Assembly: GCA_002781125.1 (NCBI GenBank)
Contig: PETJ01000030.1
Span: 1-5,559, forward strand
From: Candidatus Nealsonbacteria bacterium CG01_land_8_20_14_3_00_12
Lineage (GTDB): Bacteria > Patescibacteriota > Minisyncoccia > Minisyncoccales > PETJ01
Length of the DNA: 5,559 bases
Direction of reading: 5' to 3'
Shown: positions 1 through 4,351 of the stretch, piece after piece
How positions within the stretch are numbered: position 1 is the first letter of the stretch
Layout: each line of letters opens with the position of its first letter
The notes under the pieces: model-generated
The model's input: the letters and a program-made list of their open reading frames with translations, nothing else
What the model was told of the DNA's origin: nothing
Databases searched by the model: none
Program-made: the position numbers and the translations under genes

Positions 1-423
1 AAATTTGTTCCTCAAGTTCGTCTTTATGGAATATTTGAAGACCCTAAATGGCTAGAAGCCTCAGGCAGAATATCTTCTACTTTGGCCAATTGGTTTAGAA
101 GAATGCAAAAACTTGGATTTAGGCCAATATTGGGAGTAAAAAAAGGATTAGTAAAAGCTATCGGAATAAAAGCTAAAGCTAAAGATATTCCCACTGCCTT
201 ATTTCACCAATTTGAAGCCAAAACAAAGAAATTAAGGAACCAAGGTAAAAAAATCAGGGTAGCAATTACCCATGGCGATGATTTACCAGGAGTTCAAAAA
301 TTAAAAGAGATGATAGAAAAAAACCTTGAGAATACTGAAGTCGCTTTTGTTAATTTAATCGACAATGTTCTTGGTGTTCTAGTTGGCCCTAATGCTATTA
401 TTCTGGCCTGGTGTAAATTATAG
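1..423 (+). CDS. DegV/FakB family protein, C-terminal half (5' end off window)
   Basis: The frame is open from base 1 and encodes 140 residues before a TAG stop; the gene starts outside the window, so the TTG at 82 is not a real start. The fragment matches the second half of DegV/FakB proteins, which bind a fatty acid and present its carboxylate to the kinase FakA. Visible landmarks are the LEASGRIS segment (residues 18-25; the family usually has LkkGGRIs, with an Arg near the lipid head), the RPILGVKKGLV strand (41-51), a helix rich in Lys and Glu (98-112), and the C-terminal NLIDNVLGVLVGP...AW segment (118-137). The family's usual His-x-Gly-Pro-Gly motif is altered here to LVGPN, so the His and second Gly are missing. 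It may be the end of a DAK2-DegV fusion like the gene at 4352, but the N-terminal part is not visible. Its last 23 codons have a diverged second copy at 1701-1775. Confidence 0.85.
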   Translation, partial: KFVPQVRLYGIFEDPKWLEASGRISSTLANWFRRMQKLGFRPILGVKKGLVKAIGIKAKAKDIPTALFHQFEAKTKKLRNQGKKIRVAITHGDDLPGVQKLKEMIEKNLENTEVAFVNLIDNVLGVLVGPNAIILAWCKL

Positions 424-439
424 AAAACGGGCAAGAAGA

Positions 440-455
440 CCACCGATTTCAATGG
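440..455 (+). repeat. Left-end imperfect palindrome of the tnpB element
   Basis: CCACCGATTTCAATGG can fold with CC/GG and ATT/AAT pairs around a TC loop, with ACCG bulged on the 5' side. Its start and the preceding GAAG resemble the right-end hairpin (1672-1691, preceded by GGAAG). In IS200/IS605 elements, subterminal imperfect hairpins at both ends are recognised by TnpA. The fold is weak, so this side may have decayed. Confidence 0.45.
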
Positions 456-470
456 ATAAATTACTCCTTT

Positions 471-482
471 TATGATATCATA
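471..482 (+). promoter_or_regulatory. Possible tnpB -10 box inside a perfect 12-bp palindrome
   Basis: TATGATATCATA is a perfect 12-base palindrome. Its first half, TATGAT, differs from the bacterial -10 consensus at one position. A second palindrome, TACTAGTA, follows at 481-488 and abuts the tnpB ATG at 489. A -10 here would give a leader of about 6-7 bases. No convincing -35 is seen (TTCAAT at 448-453 is the best candidate). The palindromes could equally be an operator or chance in AT-rich DNA. Confidence 0.35.
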
Positions 483-488
483 CTAGTA

Positions 489-1694
489 ATGTATAAACAA
501 ATTCTCAAGAAGACCTACAAGTATAGACTATATCCAACTGAACGGCAGCAAGATATTCTTGAAAAACAACTTTCTCTCTGCCGCTGGCTTTACAATCATT
601 TCTTAGAAGAAAGGAAAACTCTCTATGAAAAGAGTAAAACAAAGATTACCTGTTTTGACCAAATCAGAGAAATTCCAGAACTTAAAAAAGGAAAACCAGA
701 ACTAGGGGAAGTCTATTCTCAGACCCTTCAAGATGTAGTTAGAAGATTAGATAAAGCCTTTCAAAACTTCTTTAGAAGAGTTAAGAAGAACAAGAACGGG
801 GAAAAGCAGAATCCAGGCTATCCAAGATTTAAAGGTTATTGGAGATATGATAGTATTGTCTATCCTCAGTCAGGGTTTCAACTAAAAGAAGACAAGCTCA
901 ATCTCTCAAAAATAGGTAACCTAAAGATTGAGCTTCACCGGCCAGTTGAAGGAAATGTAAAAATACTAACCCTCAGAAGAACCTCAACTAATAAATGGTA
1001 TGCCTGCTTTTCAGTAGAAATTAATAAAGAATTACCAAAGAAAAAGAAAATCAAAAAAGTTCTGGGTATTGATGTTGGACTAAATAGTTTCTTAACTACC
1101 AATCAAGGAGAAAAGATAGATAATCCAAGATACTTAATCAAATCAGAGGAAAAACTATCTCAAATCCAAAGATGGCATTCCAGAAAGAAACTAAAAAGCA
1201 ACAATAGAAGCAAGTCAAGATTAAAAGTAGCTAAACTACACGAGAAAATAACTAATCAAAGAATAGATTTTCTTCACAAACTAAGCCATAAATTAGTAAA
1301 GAACTTCCGGCTCATTGCCTTTGAGAAATTAAATATCAAAGGAATGACAAAAAATAAGTATTTAGCAAAATCAATTATTGATACATCTTGGGCTCACTTT
1401 CTACAACAGCTCACCTACAAAGCGGCAGAAGCTGGTGTCTGGGCAGTAGGAGTTAACCCCAAGAATACTACCCAAGTATGCAGTGGCTGCAAAAATATTG
1501 TTCCAAAGACATTAGCCACCAGAAAACATAAATGTCCTCTTTGTGGCTTAACAATAGACAGAGATGTCAACGCAGCTAGAAACATACTTCAATTAGCATT
1601 AGATACCGTAGGAACTACGGAAATCAACGCCTGTGGAGTTAGGAGAATACTCCCGACTATGAAGCAGGAAGCCACCGGTTTTAACCGATGGTAG
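489..1694 (+). CDS. tnpB: TnpB, RNA-guided RuvC-like nuclease of an IS200/IS605 element
   Basis: The 401-residue protein has the usual TnpB length and architecture. An N-terminal helix-turn-helix/wedge region opens with KTYKYRLYP (8-16), and a basic middle follows. The RuvC core has Asp195 in LGIDVGLNSF (192-201), Glu279 in IAFEKLNIKGM (276-286) and Asp359 in IDRDVNAARN (356-365). The zinc finger has Cys331, Cys334, Cys349 and Cys352. All catalytic and zinc residues are present, so it should be active. TnpB cleaves DNA next to a short target-adjacent motif, guided by an RNA from the right end of its own element, and this helps retain the element after excision. The ATG at 489 fits the family start; no Shine-Dalgarno is visible. 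The C-terminal PTMKQEATGFNRW is encoded by the same bases that form the omega-RNA scaffold. The gene sits between two DegV tail copies and probably arrived by transposition. Confidence 0.95.
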   Translation: MYKQILKKTYKYRLYPTERQQDILEKQLSLCRWLYNHFLEERKTLYEKSKTKITCFDQIREIPELKKGKPELGEVYSQTLQDVVRRLDKAFQNFFRRVKKNKNGEKQNPGYPRFKGYWRYDSIVYPQSGFQLKEDKLNLSKIGNLKIELHRPVEGNVKILTLRRTSTNKWYACFSVEINKELPKKKKIKKVLGIDVGLNSFLTTNQGEKIDNPRYLIKSEEKLSQIQRWHSRKKLKSNNRSKSRLKVAKLHEKITNQRIDFLHKLSHKLVKNFRLIAFEKLNIKGMTKNKYLAKSIIDTSWAHFLQQLTYKAAEAGVWAVGVNPKNTTQVCSGCKNIVPKTLATRKHKCPLCGLTIDRDVNAARNILQLALDTVGTTEINACGVRRILPTMKQEATGFNRW

Positions 1695-1719
1695 TTCACA
1701 AACTTAATTGATAATGTCC
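1600..1719 (+). ncRNA. Probable omega-RNA (scaffold to 1699, guide from 1700)
   Basis: In TnpB systems the guide RNA overlaps the 3' end of tnpB, runs through the element's right end and takes its guide from the flanking DNA. Three stems are visible here. Stem one is CCGTAG/CTACGG with a GAA loop (1606-1611 with 1615-1620). Stem two is GGAGT/ACTCC (1635-1639 with 1649-1653). Stem three is a 9-pair stem with one C-A mismatch and a TT loop (1672-1680 with 1683-1691). The scaffold ends at TTCAC (1695-1699). The predicted guide is about 16-20 bases from 1700 and lies entirely in DegV coding sequence. The 5' boundary is a guess, since these RNAs are processed from the tnpB transcript and can begin further upstream. 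No direct evidence of expression is available. Confidence 0.55.
1672..1691 (+). repeat. Right-end terminal hairpin of the tnpB element
   Basis: A 9-position inverted repeat with a TT loop forms eight pairs and one C-A mismatch (1675 with 1688). It sits eight bases before the right border and overlaps the last tnpB codons. It would act both as the DNA hairpin recognised by TnpA and as the last stem of the omega-RNA. Confidence 0.7.
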
Positions 1720-1775
1720 TTGGTGTTTTAGTTGGTCCTGATGCTTTAGTGATTGCTTGGTCTGAGATTACTTGA
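1700..1775 (+). pseudogene. Orphan DegV C-terminal tail cut off by the tnpB element
   Basis: From 1701 the frame encodes NLIDNVLGVLVGPDALVIAW plus SEIT and a TGA stop, 24 residues. The first 13 residues are identical to those at the end of the DegV gene left of the element (352-390), and 16 of 23 aligned residues match overall. The remnant begins right at the element's right border, which marks it as the downstream part of an interrupted DegV gene. It has no start codon or upstream part of its own. By chance it is in frame with tnpB, so readthrough of the TAG at 1692-1694 would append it to TnpB, but nothing suggests that happens. Its stop overlaps the convergent CDP-alcohol phosphatidyltransferase gene by 8 bases, a natural-looking gene end, so this tail probably belongs to the original locus. 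Confidence 0.8.
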
Positions 1776-2358
1776 GAGCTAAATATATTCTTTGAATGGC
1801 GGTGATATTTGAGAAAATTGCCAAAATTATAATTGGATAAATCATCCAGGAAAGGTTGAAGATTCCCAGGAACATTGCCAGAGAAATTAAGATTATTCTT
1901 TCTGCTCGGCCAAAAAAGCCTTTTTTAATTTCAGTTTCGACCAGCCCCTTTTCTTTAGCTGCCGCTTTGGCATAGGTTGTCATCAAGGAGCCAAAAAAAG
2001 CCAGGAAAATCCAAACCTCCACTGGCAATATAAAAAATTCCTTTAAGGGTAAAAATAAAAAACCTAATAAAATAATTCCCTCAACATATCTATCAGAGAT
2101 GGTGTCTAAATAGGCACCCTTTTTAGTTTCTCTTTTCAAAAACTTGGCCACCGCTCCATCAATAAAATCTAAGACCGAAGCAATGACAAAAAAAATCAGA
2201 GCCAAAACTAAGTTTTTAGAAGTTAAAAAATAAAAAGAAATTAAAACAAAAAAAAGGGAAAATAAGGTGTACTGATTTGGTGATAAGCCAAGCTTTGCGA
2301 AGGCCTCACCCATTTTTTCCGAAATTTTTTTAAATTTTTCTCGTTTTTCCTCTAACAT
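1768..2358 (-). CDS. CDP-alcohol phosphatidyltransferase (phospholipid head-group transferase)
   Basis: From the ATG at 2358 this is a 196-residue integral membrane protein. The family signature D-x2-D-G-x2-A-R-x8-G-x3-D-x3-D appears as DFIDGAVAK...G...D...D, with Asp64, Asp67, Gly68, Ala71, Gly81, Asp85 and Asp89. The usual Arg is Lys72, a conservative change. Such enzymes displace CMP from a CDP-lipid with an alcohol such as glycerol-3-phosphate or inositol phosphate, using two metal ions held by the aspartates. The opening KLGLSPNQYTL and the later GRAERIILISLA resemble archaetidylinositol-phosphate/PgsA-like synthases, but the substrate cannot be read from sequence. About six hydrophobic segments fit the family. 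A TTG at 2370 would add four residues and has an AAGG seven bases upstream; I prefer the ATG, which overlaps the PHP gene by 7 bases. The two genes are probably co-transcribed and translationally coupled. Confidence 0.88.
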   Translation of the reverse strand: MLEEKREKFKKISEKMGEAFAKLGLSPNQYTLFSLFFVLISFYFLTSKNLVLALIFFVIASVLDFIDGAVAKFLKRETKKGAYLDTISDRYVEGIILLGFLFLPLKEFFILPVEVWIFLAFFGSLMTTYAKAAAKEKGLVETEIKKGFFGRAERIILISLAMFLGIFNLSWMIYPIIILAIFSNITAIQRIYLALK

Positions 2359-3032
2359 GTATGTGTGCAAGGTCGAACCTTACACATTTTAAGTTTGGTG
2401 AGATTTCGTTTTGTGTGGTCGATGACCTTTTCAAGAAATTTGGCTTCGGAGCCACAGACTTTAACATTTTTCTTTTTGATTGTTTCTAAAATTTCCTCAG
2501 CTGATAAATTTTCGCCCGGGATTTCTAAATAGCATTTTCCGATAAAGTTTGGGAAGTGAGCGTCGGAACCACAGGTCCAAGGAAGATTATGTCTTCGAGA
2601 AAATTCTAAAGCTTTTTTATTTCCTCCGAAAAGAGAGGCATTTAAAACTTCGATTCCGTCAATATCATTCACTAAATCTTTTAAATCACCCTTAAAAGAA
2701 CAAAACCAACCAAAAGGATGAGGGATAACGGCTAAACCGCCGACCTCTTTTATTTCTCTGATAGTTTCTTTTGCTGATAACTTATTTGGAATTTTTTCTC
2801 CGATATTTAAACCTAGAATATCGCCAGCCTTACTTTTAACCTCAATTCCAGGTATAATTAAAATAGGTTTTCCTCTGGCATATTCCATTGCTTCCAAGGC
2901 CCCTTTAATCTCATTGTGATCGGTAATAGCTAAGCAATCAACTCCCTTTTTAAGAGCAGCATCTACCATTTCTTTTGGCGAGGCGTTACTGTCATAAGAA
3001 TAAGAGGTATGGACGTGTAAATCGCACTTCAT
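2352..3032 (-). CDS. PHP-domain metal-dependent phosphoesterase
   Basis: The 226-residue protein is a stand-alone PHP domain, a TIM-barrel-like fold with a cluster of metal ligands that hydrolyses phosphoesters. All PHP motifs are visible: DLHVHTSYSYD (4-14, His6 and His8), AITDHNE (35-41, Asp38 and His39), GIEV (62-65, Glu64), PHPFG (104-108, His105) and GSDAHF (155-160, Asp157 and His159). It most resembles the small TrpH/YciV-like group, whose members act on nucleotide or RNA ends or on 3',5'-bisphosphates. The true substrate is unknown. The ATG at 3032 fits the usual short lead-in before DLHVHT. The last ten or so residues (from about Cys217, CKVRPCTHTC) are encoded by a palindrome and look like a non-family extension. 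It is the first gene of a probable two-gene minus-strand operon. Its start lies six bases from that of the divergent CarS-like gene. Confidence 0.9.
   Translation of the reverse strand: MKCDLHVHTSYSYDSNASPKEMVDAALKKGVDCLAITDHNEIKGALEAMEYARGKPILIIPGIEVKSKAGDILGLNIGEKIPNKLSAKETIREIKEVGGLAVIPHPFGWFCSFKGDLKDLVNDIDGIEVLNASLFGGNKKALEFSRRHNLPWTCGSDAHFPNFIGKCYLEIPGENLSAEEILETIKKKNVKVCGSEAKFLEKVIDHTKRNLTKLKMCKVRPCTHTC
2364..2386 (-). repeat. 10-bp palindrome with 3-base loop at the PHP/phosphatidyltransferase junction
   Basis: On the minus strand TGTGTAAGGT and ACCTTGCACA flank a TCG loop. Nine pairs are Watson-Crick and one is G-U in RNA. The hairpin covers the end of the PHP coding sequence and ends five bases before the ATG at 2358. 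It contains the alternative TTG start (2370) and the only Shine-Dalgarno-like AAGG nearby, so in mRNA it could limit initiation until ribosomes finishing the PHP gene open it. It could also be a REP-like dispersed palindrome inserted at the gene end. No T-run follows in transcript direction, so it is not an intrinsic terminator. Confidence 0.55.
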
Positions 3033-3038
3033 ATCTAT

Positions 3039-3614
3039 ATGAATATTTTAACATATATTCTCTCTTGTCTCTATTTTTTTCTGCCAGCTTATTTTGCTAA
3101 TATGACGCCGCCTTTAGTAAGGGGGGCAAGATTTTTAAAAATTTTGGACAGAGAGGTGGATTTTGGACGCCACCCGCCCACCACCCTATTTAAAGATGGC
3201 CAGCCCATTTTTGGACCTCACAAGCGTTGGCGGGGAGTAATCTTTGGAATCATAGTTGGAATGCTGGTTGTCTGGGGCCAAAGTTGGCTCTACCACTATG
3301 AGGCGGTTCAGAGGATTAGTTTTTTAAACTACCAGAAAATTGATATTTTGCTTTTTGGCTTTTTAATTTCAGCCGGCGCAGTTTGCGGCGACCTCTTTTT
3401 TGCCTTTATCAAACGCCGTTTAAAAATACCTCCCGGGACAAGATTTATTCCCTGGGACCAGACAAATTATGTTATCGGCGCATATATTTTCTTGACACCT
3501 GTTTTTAAAATTGATATCCTAATCTGGATAACTCTTTTTATTTTTACCTTCCTTTTACATATAATTGTTAATCGGCTTGGCTATTGTTTAAAGCTCCACC
3601 GAGCCAAATGGTAG
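3039..3614 (+). CDS. CarS-like CDP-lipid synthase (PF01864 family), integral membrane
   Basis: The 191-residue protein matches the CarS/DUF46 family, membrane cytidylyltransferases that in archaea convert CTP and an unsaturated archaetidic acid to CDP-archaeol and are distantly related to bacterial CdsA. Family landmarks are LYFFLPAYFANMTPPL (11-26), a DFG followed by GPHKRWRGVIFGIIVG (59-74), and SAGAVCGDLFFAFIKRR (111-127), the GD...KRR core near the active site. PPGTRFIPWDQTNYVIGA (131-148) follows, with Asp140-Gln141 where the family usually has LDQ. The protein then ends in hydrophobic helices. The family also occurs in bacteria of the Candidate Phyla Radiation, where its lipid substrate is not settled; phosphatidic acid is a reasonable guess. 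The ATG at 3039 puts the conserved first helix at the expected place. No Shine-Dalgarno is visible. Its product would feed the CDP-alcohol phosphatidyltransferase encoded nearby on the other strand. Confidence 0.85.
   Translation: MNILTYILSCLYFFLPAYFANMTPPLVRGARFLKILDREVDFGRHPPTTLFKDGQPIFGPHKRWRGVIFGIIVGMLVVWGQSWLYHYEAVQRISFLNYQKIDILLFGFLISAGAVCGDLFFAFIKRRLKIPPGTRFIPWDQTNYVIGAYIFLTPVFKIDILIWITLFIFTFLLHIIVNRLGYCLKLHRAKW
3045..3053 (-). promoter_or_regulatory. Possible extended -10 promoter for the PHP gene
   Basis: Reading the minus strand, TGTTAAAAT fits an extended -10 (TGn plus TAAAAT, one mismatch to TATAAT). A start point about seven bases further would leave a leader of only about six bases before the ATG at 3032. 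No good -35 is seen. The site lies inside the first codons of the divergent CarS-like gene, as any promoter here must given the 6-base gap. Confidence 0.3.
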
Positions 3615-3680
3615 CATGCGGATAGCGCAACCTCGCTCCGCCCGAAGGGCTCCGCTCGGGTATGCGAATGCGCCCATGCG
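3615..3680. repeat. GC-rich compound repeat between the CarS-like and TM-helix genes
   Basis: This 66-base stretch is strikingly GC-rich beside its AT-rich neighbours. It contains ATGCG four times (3616, 3662, 3668, 3676), GCTCCGC twice (3635, 3649), and a GCCC-GAA-GGGC hairpin (3640-3650). It also has a CCCGA/TCGGG inverted pair (3641-3645 with 3656-3660) and an outer GCGCA/TGCGC pair (3625-3629 with 3669-3673). It begins right after the CarS-like stop codon. It looks like a dispersed intergenic repeat or a small non-coding element. No T-run follows, so it is not a standard terminator. Confidence 0.6.
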
Positions 3681-3691
3681 AATTTAAATTT

Positions 3692-4345
3692 ATGTGGTCA
3701 GAAATTTCTAAGATATTCTGGCAAAATTTAACTGAAATATCTCCCCCAATTTTTTGGGCAGGTTTAGTTTTACTTGTAGGAATTTTAATTGCTAAATGGC
3801 TGGGTCAAATTTCGGTTGCTTTCTTGAACAAAATAAAATTAAATCAGCTCTTAAAGAGAATGGGTTGGGAAGAGGCGTTGTTAAAAATTGATACCAGGCT
3901 TAATGCTCCGAAATTTTTCGGTGCGATAGTTAAGTGGTTTTTTATTGTAGTTTTTCTGATGGCTTCTTCAGAAATTTTAGGATTAACCCAGTTTAGCCAA
4001 TTTTTAGAAAAGGTAATCGGATACTTTCCAAATATCTTTATTTCTTGTTTAATTTTTCTCGTTGCCGCTTTTTTAGCTGATTTTTCCCAAAGAATTATGG
4101 TTGGAACCCTGGAAAAAGAAAAAATTACTTATTCCAGATTCATCGGGAAATGGATAGGCTGGGCAATCTGGCTTTTCGCTATTTTAGCTATTCTTTATCA
4201 ACTCCAAATTACTCCCAATTTGATTTTGGCTATTTTTATTGGTATGGTGGCTACTATTTCTATTGCTTTGGGGATTGCTTTTGGCTTAGGTGGAAAGGAT
4301 TTGGCAGCTAAGATTCTTAAAGAGCTCGAGGAAAAAATTAAATAA
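3692..4345 (+). CDS. Conserved-TM-helix membrane protein (mechanosensitive-channel related)
   Basis: From the ATG at 3692 this is a 217-residue protein with five likely membrane helices, roughly 18-38, 75-96, 110-131, 151-171 and 176-198. Repeated units resemble the conserved TM helix domain (PF05552): a Pro, a hydrophobic run, then an Ala-Lys/Asp-rich end, as in PPIFWAGLVLLVGILIAKWL and FPNIFISCLIFLVAAFLAD. The last helix ends in AFGLGGKDLAAKIL (196-209), the typical pore-helix-like signature of this family. The beta domain of MscS channels is absent, so it is not a complete MscS. A role in osmotic release or membrane sensing is only inferred. The frame is open up to an ATG at 3662, but those ten extra residues come from the GC-rich repeat, so I prefer 3692. 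The next gene starts six bases after the stop, implying one operon with the DAK2-DegV fusion. Confidence 0.75.
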   Translation: MWSEISKIFWQNLTEISPPIFWAGLVLLVGILIAKWLGQISVAFLNKIKLNQLLKRMGWEEALLKIDTRLNAPKFFGAIVKWFFIVVFLMASSEILGLTQFSQFLEKVIGYFPNIFISCLIFLVAAFLADFSQRIMVGTLEKEKITYSRFIGKWIGWAIWLFAILAILYQLQITPNLILAIFIGMVATISIALGIAFGLGGKDLAAKILKELEEKIK

Positions 4346-4351
4346 GAATAT

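Larger units (their letters stand above)
422..1699 (+). mobile_element. IS200/IS605-family (IS1341-type) element with tnpB only
   Basis: One intact tnpB gene is flanked by related imperfect palindromes: 440-455 near the left end and 1672-1691 at the right end, both beginning CCACCG. The right end finishes GGTAGTTCAC, a typical terminus for TnpB elements, and DegV coding sequence resumes straight after it. That makes the right border at about 1699 fairly firm. The left border is uncertain. I place it just after TTAT (418-421), which overlaps the DegV stop codon and could be the target-adjacent motif (TAM), but it could lie anywhere between about 418 and 440. There is no TnpA transposase gene, so movement would need a TnpA in trans. 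These elements make no target-site duplication, and none is seen. Confidence 0.7.

Noticed and set aside
82..423. A complete 113-residue gene starting at TTG 82
   Set aside because: The same frame is open from base 1 and the upstream 27 codons match DegV (including LEASGRIS across the start), so the TTG is internal.
1692..1775. TnpB readthrough into the DegV tail as a functional fusion
   Set aside because: The two are in frame by chance; TnpB already ends with its normal C-terminus and there is no recoding signal visible at the TAG.
3640..3660. Intrinsic terminator after the CarS-like gene
   Set aside because: A GC hairpin is present but no T-run follows it on the plus strand, nor a clear one on the minus strand.
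3662..3691. ATG at 3662 as start of the TM-helix protein
   Set aside because: The added residues MRMRPCEFKF are encoded largely by the GC-rich repeat (ATGCG units), and the protein begins naturally at MWSEIS.
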